Positions 1 through 5,867 of a DNA stretch of 5,867 bases are shown here, in pieces. This stretch comes from Dehalococcoidia bacterium. GTDB lineage: Bacteria; Chloroflexota; Dehalococcoidia; UBA2979. The stretch spans positions 1 through 5,867 of the forward strand of contig SCTU01000235.1 in NCBI GenBank assembly GCA_004297315.1. The letters run 5' to 3'. The notes below the pieces were generated by a model that saw only the letters and a list, made by a program, of their open reading frames with translations, did not search any database and was not told where the DNA came from. How positions within the stretch are numbered: position 1 is the first letter of the stretch; each line of letters begins with the position of its first letter. Position numbers and translations under genes: made by a program.

Positions 1-778
1 CGGCGCCGATCGGGACGCCGCCTCCCAGCCCCTTCGCAAGCGTCATAATGTCGGGCTCCACCCCCGCCTGCTGGTGCGCCCAGAGCGTGCCGGAGCGGCC
101 GCAGCCCGTCTGCACCTCGTCCAGGATGAGCAGAATGCGCTGCTCGTCGCACCAGCCGCGCACGCTCTTCAGGTAGTCCGCGTCCGGGACGTTTATGCCG
201 CCCTCGCCCTGCACGGGTTCCAGGAGCACGGCACACGTCCGGCCGGTCGTCGCGGCTTTGATCTGCCCCACGTCGTTGTAGTCGACGAAGACGAAGCCGG
301 GCATGGGCGGTCCGAACGGCTCGCGGTAGTGCGGCGTGCCCGTCGCGGCGACGGCCGCGAGAGTGCGGCCGTGGAACGAGTTGTGCGTCGAGATGATCTC
401 GTAGGCCCCGGCCCGGTGTTGGATGCCCCACTTGCGCGCGATCTTGATCGCGCCCTCGATCGCCTCTGCGCCCGAATTGCAGAAGAAGACGCGGTCGAGG
501 GCGGAGTTGGCGACGAGCAATTCGGCGAGGCGCGTGCGTTCCTCCGTGTAGAACAGGTTCGACGTCGCCATCAGCGTGTGCGCCTGCTTCGCGATCACCT
601 CCGCGAGGCTGGGGTCGGCGTGCCCCAGCGAGTTGACGGCGATCCCCTGGATGAAGTCGAGGTATTCGCGGCCCTCGGAGTCCCACACCCGCGTGCCCTC
701 ACCGCGCGCGACCGTCAGCGGCATCCGCCGGTAGTTCGTCATGTGGACCTTGGCGTCCCGCTCAGGGATGTCGCTCAC
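1..778 (-). CDS. argD: Acetylornithine aminotransferase ArgD, N-terminal 259 codons (cut by window edge)
   Basis: This is a class III, fold-type I PLP-dependent aminotransferase (EC 2.6.1.11), cytoplasmic. It converts N-acetylglutamate 5-semialdehyde plus glutamate to N-acetylornithine plus 2-oxoglutarate. I translated it by hand from the reverse strand, where it stays open from a GTG at 778-776 to the window edge. Visible family features are the N-terminal substrate-side motif YLDFIQGIAVNSLGH (residues 39-53), the phosphate-binding Ser-Gly-Ala at 102-104, FHGR at 135-138, EPVQGEGG at 187-194, DEVQTGCGR at 220-228 with the Asp that contacts the pyridine nitrogen, and Lys249 in TLAKGLGGG as the Schiff-base lysine. 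Family members run to about 390-400 aa, so roughly the last third is missing. The GTG start is chosen because AAGGAG lies 6 nt upstream; a later ATG (codon 13) lacks such support. The gene begins 22 bp after the UPF0182 stop and is probably co-transcribed with it. ArgD-type enzymes can also accept related substrates such as succinyl-diaminopimelate precursors; that cannot be judged here. Confidence 0.95.
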   Translation of the reverse strand, partial: MSDIPERDAKVHMTNYRRMPLTVARGEGTRVWDSEGREYLDFIQGIAVNSLGHADPSLAEVIAKQAHTLMATSNLFYTEERTRLAELLVANSALDRVFFCNSGAEAIEGAIKIARKWGIQHRAGAYEIISTHNSFHGRTLAAVAATGTPHYREPFGPPMPGFVFVDYNDVGQIKAATTGRTCAVLLEPVQGEGGINVPDADYLKSVRGWCDEQRILLILDEVQTGCGRSGTLWAHQQAGVEPDIMTLAKGLGGGVPIGA

Positions 779-784
779 CGGGTG

Positions 785-790
785 CTCCTT
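785..790 (-). promoter_or_regulatory. Shine-Dalgarno site for argD (decides the GTG start)
   Basis: AAGGAG on the minus strand lies 6 nt before the GTG at 778. It sits in the 22-bp spacer after the UPF0182 stop codon and is the strongest SD-like match in the window. It supports GTG initiation over the in-frame ATG 12 codons later. Confidence 0.75.
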
Positions 791-800
791 CGTCGTCGGT

Positions 801-3683
801 CTACCGAGCAGGGGTGGGTGCGGGCGTCGGCGTCCCGATCTGCCGCTGGATCGCGTCCAGCAGTTGCTTCAGCCGGTCGAGTTCGGCCTGCGTCGTCTGC
901 TGGCTGCGCTGCGCTTCCTCCAGCAACCGCTGGAGGTCACCCGTCGGGATCGCGCGCGGCAGAGGCGTCGCCGTGGTGCCGGGCTGCCCCGCTGGCGTCG
1001 GGCTCGCCTGGCCGCCTGGTTGCGGCTGGCCCCCTTGTCCCGCGTTCGGCAGTTGCGCCGCGCCGGGAAGCGACGATGGGCGCTTGCCAAGCAGCACCTC
1101 GATCGCCTCGGTGAGGGTGCGTTCCATCGCCACACTGTTACCGTTTGCCACGACGACCCGCACGAGCTCCGGCAACCGCGAGTTCTCCGCCTGCAGATAG
1201 ATCGGCTCGACAAACAGGAACGAGGAGCCGACGGGGATCATCAGCAGGTTGCCGCGGATCACCTGCGACCCCGATTGGTTCCACAGCGTCAGTTGCGCTG
1301 AGATCCCGGGGTTCTGGTCGATCCGCGCCTCGATCTGTGCCGGGCCGAAGACCAGCGTCTCAGTCGGGAAGCGATAGCCCCGCAGGGTGCCATAGAGGTC
1401 GCCGTCCGAACGCCCCGCGAGCCAGGCGACGGTGTTCTGCCGCTGGCGTGGCGTAAACGGCATGATCAGCACAAACTCCGGCTTGCCCTCCGGCTTCCCG
1501 TCCCCACGCGGCAGGGACATCACGACGTAGTACGGCTCAACCGGCTGTTCCTGGTCACGGAACCGCTCAGTGGGGATGTTCCAGGCGTCTTCGCCGATGA
1601 AGAGCACATTGGGGTCCGTGATGTGGTAGCGGAGGTAGGTTCGCGACTGCATCTTGAAGAGGTCCAGCGGGTAGCGGAGGTGCTCGCGAAGGCCGCCCGG
1701 CATGTCCGAGAGCGGGTGCAGCAGGTCTGGGAAGACCTTCGCCCACGTGGCCGCAACCGGGTCCCCGGGGTCCTGCAGATAGAACCGCATGTCGCCGGTC
1801 TGGGCGTCCACCGTGATCGTCACGCTGTTGCGGATGTAGTTTGTGCCACCCTCGCGCGGCTGGGAGTACGGGAAGCGCGTCGTCGAGGTGTACGCCGACA
1901 TCAGCCACAGCACCCGGCCGTCCAATGTGACCGCGTAGGGGTCGCTGTCGAGGTGTAGCCAGGGTGCGACATGCGTCACGCGCTCGGTGATGTTCCGCCG
2001 CATCAGGAGGCGTGAGTCGGCCGTCACCCGCTCCGAGATCAGCAGGTTCTGGTCGCCGAGTTGCCAGGCCAGCGCGATCTTGCGGATGATCGAGTTCATC
2101 CGGATGCCGCGGTCCGGCACGTAGTGGGTCTCCGCGTTGCCCTCGCCGAGCGGATAGTCGAACTCTGGCTCGCTGGACCGGCCTACGACGTAATGGTTCG
2201 TCAGTTCCCCGAAGTAGATGCGGGCGCCGTCCGGGGTGATCGGCAGCACGTCCGACTTCGGCGGGATGTCCGAGGTCAGGAGGATCGGCAGACCCTCCTC
2301 GCGCACCTCGTTGACCGGCGAGATCACGGCGCCGAAGCCGTGCGTGAGCTGCAGTCGCTCCCGTGTCCAGTTCCGGTCCTGTGCCCGTGTCACGTCCAAC
2401 TCTCGCGTCGCGATCATCACCTGCCGCGTGCGCCCTTCGAGCGTGTAGCGGTCCACGTCCACATCGCGGAATGTGTAGAACTGGCGGATCGCCTGGATCT
2501 GGTTGAACGTGTCGAGCAGCGGGATCGGGTCGAGCAGCCGGATGTTCCGGATCGTCTCCGGGTTCTCCTCGAACTCCTTGGGCGTGACCGCCTGGTTCGC
2601 CGGGTATTGCGCCTCCTCGACGCGGTCGAGGCCGAAGGCGAAGCGTGTCGCCTCGATGTTCCGGCCGATGAACATCTCCTCTTTCTGCCGCTCGTTCGGG
2701 TCGACCGCGAACCGCTGCACGGTGGAGGGATAGAGCACCCCGCCGACGATGCCGGCGAACACCCAGAGGCCCAGCGCGAACGCCGGCGCACGGTAGCCTC
2801 GTTCGGACATGAAAGGGTTCAGGGCGGTCGCCGCCGCGGCGAACAGGCCGAGGGCGACGAGCAGGTAGCGCACCGGGAGCCGCGCGTGCACGTCGGTGTA
2901 CATCGCGCCGTAGACGATGCCGCTGCCGTCGTTGACGAGGTCGAACGTGCCGAGGTAATGGCCCGAGGCGATCAGCAGGATCATCACCGCCGCCAGCAGC
3001 GAGAGATGAATGCGCATCGGCCGCGTGATGTTCAACTCGAACCGCTGGAGCGACAGCGTCAGCGCGTACACCGCTCCAGCCCCCAGCAGAGAGAGCGCAG
3101 TGAGGCCAAGCAGCCATGCTCGGAGAGCATGCCAGGCCGGGAGCGTGAAGAGGTAGAACGAGATGTCGCGCCCGAACTGCGCGTCCGTGCGTCCGAACGG
3201 CACGGCGTTCCGCCAGGCGGCGAGCGTCTTCCACCCCCCCGCGGCACCCGCGCCGAGGATGAGCGCGAGGAAGATGGTGCCCGCCACGAAGACGATCGTC
3301 GCGAGCCTCCGGATCGCCTCGGGGTCCACCTCGTCGAGGAATGACTCGTCGATGCCCTGTGGCGCGAGCCGCCGGGCCAGCCAGATGTTCCCGCCGAGCG
3401 CCACCACCGTGACGAGGGCGCCCACGATGAAGAGCGAGGTCTGCCAGACGACGACCGTGCGATACACCGAGCCGAAGCCGACGGACGAGAACCAGAGCAC
3501 TTCGACGTAGATCGACTTCAGTGTGTCGAATAGCAGAAACACGACGACCGCCGCCGCCGCCAGGCCAGCCCACTTCACGGCGCCGGTGGGCGGGCGGCGC
3601 TGGCCGCCGGACGTGCCGAAGCGGAAGATCTCCGGCGGGGGGCCGAGGTTTCCTCGGTCGTCCTGCGGGTCGTGAAAGCCCAT
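801..3683 (-). CDS. UPF0182 (COG1615) family integral membrane protein with large extracytoplasmic domain, 960 aa
   Basis: This is a full-length member of the UPF0182 family (Pfam PF03699), whose biochemical role is not established to my knowledge. I see seven hydrophobic segments at about residues 37-53, 76-98, 127-147, 186-208, 226-244, 270-288 and 301-317. Arg-rich loops at 29-37, 104-105, 213-224 and 295-298 suggest an N-in, C-out topology. Residues from about 320 to 870 would then face outside. Family-typical stretches include GRDISFYLFTLP (171-182), YTDVHARLP (262-270), NIEATRFAF (342-350), DVDVDRY (407-413), RQVMIATREL (420-429), THGFGAVISPVNEV (447-460), EFDYP (507-511), NYIRNSV (615-621), HLRYPLDLF (668-676) and EDAWNIP (698-704). 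The tail has a Pro/Gln/Gly/Thr-rich linker (about 874-913), a probable coiled coil (about 914-948) and a Thr/Pro/Ala end. The ATG has AGGAG 4 nt upstream. It lies 41 bp after argB and 22 bp before argD, so co-expression is likely. There is no recognisable signal peptide; the first helix probably serves as the membrane anchor. Family assignment is firm; function is unknown. Confidence 0.96.
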   Translation of the reverse strand: MGFHDPQDDRGNLGPPPEIFRFGTSGGQRRPPTGAVKWAGLAAAAVVVFLLFDTLKSIYVEVLWFSSVGFGSVYRTVVVWQTSLFIVGALVTVVALGGNIWLARRLAPQGIDESFLDEVDPEAIRRLATIVFVAGTIFLALILGAGAAGGWKTLAAWRNAVPFGRTDAQFGRDISFYLFTLPAWHALRAWLLGLTALSLLGAGAVYALTLSLQRFELNITRPMRIHLSLLAAVMILLIASGHYLGTFDLVNDGSGIVYGAMYTDVHARLPVRYLLVALGLFAAAATALNPFMSERGYRAPAFALGLWVFAGIVGGVLYPSTVQRFAVDPNERQKEEMFIGRNIEATRFAFGLDRVEEAQYPANQAVTPKEFEENPETIRNIRLLDPIPLLDTFNQIQAIRQFYTFRDVDVDRYTLEGRTRQVMIATRELDVTRAQDRNWTRERLQLTHGFGAVISPVNEVREEGLPILLTSDIPPKSDVLPITPDGARIYFGELTNHYVVGRSSEPEFDYPLGEGNAETHYVPDRGIRMNSIIRKIALAWQLGDQNLLISERVTADSRLLMRRNITERVTHVAPWLHLDSDPYAVTLDGRVLWLMSAYTSTTRFPYSQPREGGTNYIRNSVTITVDAQTGDMRFYLQDPGDPVAATWAKVFPDLLHPLSDMPGGLREHLRYPLDLFKMQSRTYLRYHITDPNVLFIGEDAWNIPTERFRDQEQPVEPYYVVMSLPRGDGKPEGKPEFVLIMPFTPRQRQNTVAWLAGRSDGDLYGTLRGYRFPTETLVFGPAQIEARIDQNPGISAQLTLWNQSGSQVIRGNLLMIPVGSSFLFVEPIYLQAENSRLPELVRVVVANGNSVAMERTLTEAIEVLLGKRPSSLPGAAQLPNAGQGGQPQPGGQASPTPAGQPGTTATPLPRAIPTGDLQRLLEEAQRSQQTTQAELDRLKQLLDAIQRQIGTPTPAPTPAR

Positions 3684-3724
3684 GTGTCTCCTGCGTCCTC
3701 GTGCCCCGCGGCGGATGCGCCTGC

Positions 3725-4489
3725 TCAGGCCACGATGCGCGTGCCGACCCGTTCGCCTGAGGCGACCCGACGCAACATGCCAGGGACGGTGCCGTCCGCC
3801 ATCGAAGCGGCCACGCCAGCCTCCGCTGCCCGGAAGCAGGCGTCGACCTTCGGAATCATACCCCCCGCGAGGACGCCGGCTTCGCGTAACGCACGGGCGC
3901 GCGCCTGATCCAGTTCCGGCACGAGCGCGCCCTGGCCGTCCAGCAAGCCCTCGACGTCCGTCAGGAACACGAGGCTGTCCGCTCGCAGCGCCCGCGCGAC
4001 CTCCCCCGCCACCGTGTCAGCGTTGATGTTGAGCGGTTGCGACGGCCGCTCGAGCCCGATCGGGGCGATCACCGGGATCAGGCCGGCGTCCAACAGGCCG
4101 CGCAGCACCTCGGCGTCCACGCCGGTGACCCGTCCCACGAAGCCGAGGCGCTCGTCGTACCGCTCAGCCGTTACGAGGCCGCTGTCGACGCCGCAGAGGC
4201 CGACCGCGCGTCCGCCGAGCGCGACGATTTCCCCGACCAGTTGCGTGTTCACGACGCCGCGCAGCACCCCGACCACGACGTTGATCGCGTCCGCGTTGGT
4301 CGAGCGGAGCCCGTCGACGAACTGGGACGGGATGTCGAGGCGCTTCAGCCAGTCCGTGATCATCGCACCGCCGCCATGCACGACGACGGGGCGCTCGCCG
4401 ACGCGGTGCATCGCGACGATGTCCTGCAACGTCGTGTCCTCTGAGCCCAGCGTCGAGCCGCCGATCTTCACAACGGTCGTGCGCGCCAT
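3725..4489 (-). CDS. argB: Acetylglutamate kinase ArgB, 254 aa, short form without N-terminal helix
   Basis: This amino-acid-kinase-family enzyme (EC 2.7.2.8) phosphorylates N-acetylglutamate with ATP in the cytoplasm, the second step of ornithine synthesis. The N-terminal VVKIGGS carries the phosphate-binding Lys8 and Gly10-Gly11. HGGG (38-41) and Arg62 in GLRST form the N-acetylglutamate side, NINAD (154-158) supplies Asn154 and Asp158, LTDVEG (176-181) lies in the nucleotide region, and GGMIPKV (209-215) carries Lys214. These match Lys8, Asn158, Asp162 and Lys217 of the E. coli enzyme. It ends in GTRIVA like E. coli ArgB (258 aa) and lacks the roughly 25-residue N-terminal helix of arginine-inhibited hexameric kinases. 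The ATG at 4489 is chosen because GAGAGG lies 7 nt upstream and the protein then begins just before the kinase motif. An in-frame ATG at 4561 would add 24 unconvincing residues and overlap argJ by 58 bp. It starts 14 bp after argJ. Confidence 0.96.
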   Translation of the reverse strand: MARTTVVKIGGSTLGSEDTTLQDIVAMHRVGERPVVVHGGGAMITDWLKRLDIPSQFVDGLRSTNADAINVVVGVLRGVVNTQLVGEIVALGGRAVGLCGVDSGLVTAERYDERLGFVGRVTGVDAEVLRGLLDAGLIPVIAPIGLERPSQPLNINADTVAGEVARALRADSLVFLTDVEGLLDGQGALVPELDQARARALREAGVLAGGMIPKVDACFRAAEAGVAASMADGTVPGMLRRVASGERVGTRIVA

Positions 4490-4496
4490 GTCGATG

Positions 4497-4502
4497 CCTC
4501 TC
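4497..4502 (-). promoter_or_regulatory. Shine-Dalgarno-like site for argB (decides the start)
   Basis: GAGAGG on the minus strand ends 7 nt before the ATG at 4489 and falls in the 14-bp argJ-argB spacer. It is an imperfect SD match, but together with the position of the VVKIGG motif it favours the short start over the longer in-frame ATG inside argJ. The closeness to the argJ stop also allows translational coupling. Confidence 0.55.
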
Positions 4503-4503
4503 G

Positions 4504-5745
4504 TTAGGTGGTGTAGTCCGCGTTGATGCTCACGTACTCGGCGGTCAGGTTGCAGCCCCACGCCGTGGCCGCCTCGGAGCCCGCGCCGAGGTGGATGCGC
4601 AGTTGGACGTCCTCGCCAGCCATCGCGCGTGAGACCGCCTTCAGGTCGGCCTCGGTCGGCTGCCCCTCCCGCAGCACCTGGATCTCGCCGATCCAGACCG
4701 AGGCCCGAGCGGCCTCAAAGTGCGCACCCGAGCGGCCGGCGGCCATCATCACGCGGCCCCAGTTCGGGTCACGGCCCGTGACCATCGTCTTGATCAGCGG
4801 TGACGAGGTGATCGTGCGGGCGGCGAGCCGCGCGTCCTCCGCACTGGCCGCGCCCTCCACGACCGCCTCGATCAGGCACGTCGCGCCCTCGGCGTCGCGG
4901 GCGATCGCGCGCGCGAGCCGGCGCGCGACGGCCTCGATCGCCGCGGCCACGGCGACCGCAGCGGGGTGGGCGGCGTCGAGGGGCGCGCCGCCGGCCAGCC
5001 CGGAGGCCAGCAGCAGCGCTGTGTCGCTCGTCGAAGTATCCATGTCGACGTCGATCATGTTGAACGACCGGGAGGCGACATCGCGCAAGGTGGCGTCGAG
5101 CCATGCCGGGTCGGCGGGGGCGTCAGTCGTGATGAAGGCGAACATCGTCGCCATGTCGGGGTGGATCATCCCGGCGCCCTTGGCGCAGCCACCGACGGTG
5201 TAGGTGTGTCCGCCCGCGGTGATGCGCGCGGCGGCCTGCTTCTCGTGCGTGTCGGTGGTCATGATCGCGCGCGCGAAGCGGAGGCCGCCGTCGGCCGCGA
5301 GGGCCACCTCGGACAGTCCGCGCTCCACCTTCTCCATCGGCAGCGGCCGCCCGATGACCCCGGTGGAGGCCACGAGCACCTCGCGCGCGTCGCAACCGAG
5401 GCGGGCGGCCGCCAGCGCGGCGATGCGCGCGCAGTCGCGCTCGCCCTGGTCGCCCGTGACGGTGTTCGCGTTGCCGGAGTTGCAGACGAGGCCGCGCACC
5501 AGGCCGCGTTCGGCAAGCACCGACTTGTCCCAGGCGACGGACACGCCGGTCACGGCGTTCTTCGTGAAGATCCCGGCGACGCTGAGCGGGCCTGTGCCGC
5601 CCAGGATGCCGATGTCCAGGCGCGGGTCGTCGCCGTAGGTCTTGATCCCGGCGTAGGCGCCGCCGGCGACGAACCCCGCGGGGGTGGTGACGTGTCCGCC
5701 TTCGATCCATTCGAGGCCGGTCGGTTCCGGGGTGGGATGCGGCAT
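4504..5745 (-). CDS. argJ: Ornithine acetyltransferase / possibly bifunctional glutamate N-acetyltransferase ArgJ, 413 aa
   Basis: ArgJ is an N-terminal-nucleophile-like enzyme that transfers acetyl from N-acetylornithine to glutamate (EC 2.3.1.35), closing the cyclic arginine pathway. Some members also use acetyl-CoA for the first step (EC 2.3.1.1); the sequence alone does not tell which type this is. The self-cleavage motif KGAGMIHPDMATM (189-201) is intact, so the precursor should split between Ala199 and Thr200. This gives an alpha chain of 199 aa and a beta chain of 214 aa with Thr200 as nucleophile. STGVIG (127-132) holds the Thr128-Gly129 pair expected at the oxyanion hole. Other family stretches are CNSGNAN (88-94), FNMIDVDMDTSTSDT (228-242), GRDPNWGR (324-331) and the C-terminal YVSINADYTT (404-413). 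Length is normal for the family. The ATG at 5745 has GGAG (5756-5753) 7 nt upstream. The common Asn before MATM is Asp197 here, which is probably tolerated. It is the first gene of the visible arg run, 14 bp before argB. Confidence 0.97.
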   Translation of the reverse strand: MPHPTPEPTGLEWIEGGHVTTPAGFVAGGAYAGIKTYGDDPRLDIGILGGTGPLSVAGIFTKNAVTGVSVAWDKSVLAERGLVRGLVCNSGNANTVTGDQGERDCARIAALAAARLGCDAREVLVASTGVIGRPLPMEKVERGLSEVALAADGGLRFARAIMTTDTHEKQAAARITAGGHTYTVGGCAKGAGMIHPDMATMFAFITTDAPADPAWLDATLRDVASRSFNMIDVDMDTSTSDTALLLASGLAGGAPLDAAHPAAVAVAAAIEAVARRLARAIARDAEGATCLIEAVVEGAASAEDARLAARTITSSPLIKTMVTGRDPNWGRVMMAAGRSGAHFEAARASVWIGEIQVLREGQPTEADLKAVSRAMAGEDVQLRIHLGAGSEAATAWGCNLTAEYVSINADYTT

Positions 5746-5789
5746 GGTGAGACTCCGACGGCTGAGGACGGGTGGGCGCGGCGCGCGGT

Positions 5790-5867
5790 CTAGCCGAGGC
5801 GCCGGAAGCCGGTACGCGCGCGGCGCACACGCAGGTCAGCGGCGTGGCGATGGGCGCGCGTGGTCGT
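5790..5867 (-). CDS. Possible 3' end of an unidentified upstream gene (last 25 codons)
   Basis: On the minus strand one frame runs from the window edge for 25 codons to a TAG at 5792-5790 and ends in an Arg-rich peptide closing with RTGFRRLG. About 21 of 25 third positions are G or C, as expected for genes here, and the stop falls 44 bp before argJ, a plausible spacing. Against it, a second frame also stays open with similar composition, and the stretch is too short for identification. The tail does not look like the C-terminus of ArgC as I know it. It may simply be a leader or intergenic region. Confidence 0.3.
   Translation of the reverse strand, partial: TTTRAHRHAADLRVRRARTGFRRLG

Larger units (their letters stand above)
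1..5745 (-). other. Predicted single transcription unit argJ-argB-UPF0182-argD
   Basis: All four genes run the same way with gaps of 14, 41 and 22 bp. Each has an SD-like site, and no hairpin followed by a T-run was seen in the gaps, so one transcript is the simplest reading. I found no convincing sigma-70-type promoter, ARG box or attenuator in the 122 bp before argJ, so the promoter may lie further upstream or be unrecognisable to me. The unit continues past the left edge because argD is incomplete. Confidence 0.7.

Noticed and set aside
74..1114. A 346-codon plus-strand frame spanning the argD/UPF0182 junction
   Set aside because: It runs antisense across two identified genes, and its product is low-complexity Arg/Ala/Pro-rich in the second half.
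3115..3131. A perfect 7-bp inverted repeat (CATGCTC / GAGCATG) with a 3-nt loop
   Set aside because: It lies inside the UPF0182 coding region, where it encodes the His-Ala-Leu-Arg-Ala part of the fourth membrane segment. It has no T-run and is short enough to occur by chance.
2061..3344. A 427-codon open frame on the plus strand opposite the UPF0182 gene
   Set aside because: It is antisense to a well-recognised conserved protein. Its translation is rich in Arg, Val, Asp, Glu and His with no recognisable domain, typical of the mirror frame of a GC-rich gene.
1567..3573. A 668-codon open frame on the minus strand, offset from the UPF0182 frame
   Set aside because: Its translation is dominated by Arg, Ala, Gly and Pro with no domain, as expected where high-GC codon bias removes stops from alternative frames. 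The UPF0182 frame explains the whole stretch.
4490..4561. An N-terminal extension of argB to the in-frame ATG at 4561
   Set aside because: It would overlap argJ by 58 bp and add 24 residues rich in Arg and His that do not resemble the hydrophobic helix of longer acetylglutamate kinases. The ATG at 4489 has a better-placed SD.
4900..4935. A GCGC-rich, partly palindromic stretch
   Set aside because: It is coding sequence of argJ (Arg/Ala-rich helix, about residues 271-282). The pattern follows from GCG/CGC codons in a GC-rich genome.
4966..5793. A 275-codon plus-strand frame opposite argJ
   Set aside because: It is a mirror frame of argJ, Gly/Arg/Ala/Val-rich, with no recognisable motif; argJ is intact on the other strand.
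5796..5830. A CCGG-CTT-CCGG mini-hairpin and GCGCGC runs upstream of argJ, considered as a terminator or operator
   Set aside because: The stem is only 4 bp, no T-run follows on either strand, and similar GC palindromes recur throughout the window.

Overview
The window reads almost entirely on the minus strand as one compact block of arginine-biosynthesis genes with an unrelated large membrane protein inserted in it. In transcription order (right to left) it holds: the possible last 25 codons of an unidentified upstream gene (tentative); argJ (complete, 413 aa); argB (complete, 254 aa); a complete 960-aa UPF0182/COG1615 membrane protein; and the first 259 codons of argD, cut by the left window edge. 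The gaps between successive genes from argJ to argD are 14, 41 and 22 bp. No terminator-like hairpin followed by a T-run was seen in any of them, so the four genes probably form one transcription unit.

Organism: composition is very GC-rich, and codon third positions are mostly G or C. UPF0182 proteins are known from Actinomycetota, Chloroflexota, Cyanobacteria and some Bacillota. The secreted C-terminal tail is rich in Thr-Pro and Ala-Pro, a style often seen in exported Chloroflexota proteins. A Chloroflexota-like bacterium is therefore my best guess, with an actinobacterium as the alternative. This is inference; no phylogenetic marker is present.

Function: ArgB phosphorylates N-acetylglutamate. 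ArgD transaminates N-acetylglutamate semialdehyde to N-acetylornithine. ArgJ moves the acetyl group from N-acetylornithine back to glutamate, giving ornithine and recycling the acetyl group. ArgC, which acts between ArgB and ArgD, is not in the window. All catalytic residues I checked in ArgJ, ArgB and the visible part of ArgD are present.

The point most worth attention is the UPF0182 gene between argB and argD. It encodes seven predicted membrane helices, a large predicted extracytoplasmic domain, and a Pro/Gln/Gly/Thr-rich linker ending in a short predicted coiled coil. The family has no assigned biochemical function that I know of, and nothing in the sequence links it mechanistically to arginine synthesis. 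I see no CRISPR array, tRNA, rRNA, mobile element, toxin-antitoxin pair or defence system. The rest of the window is ordinary core metabolism.
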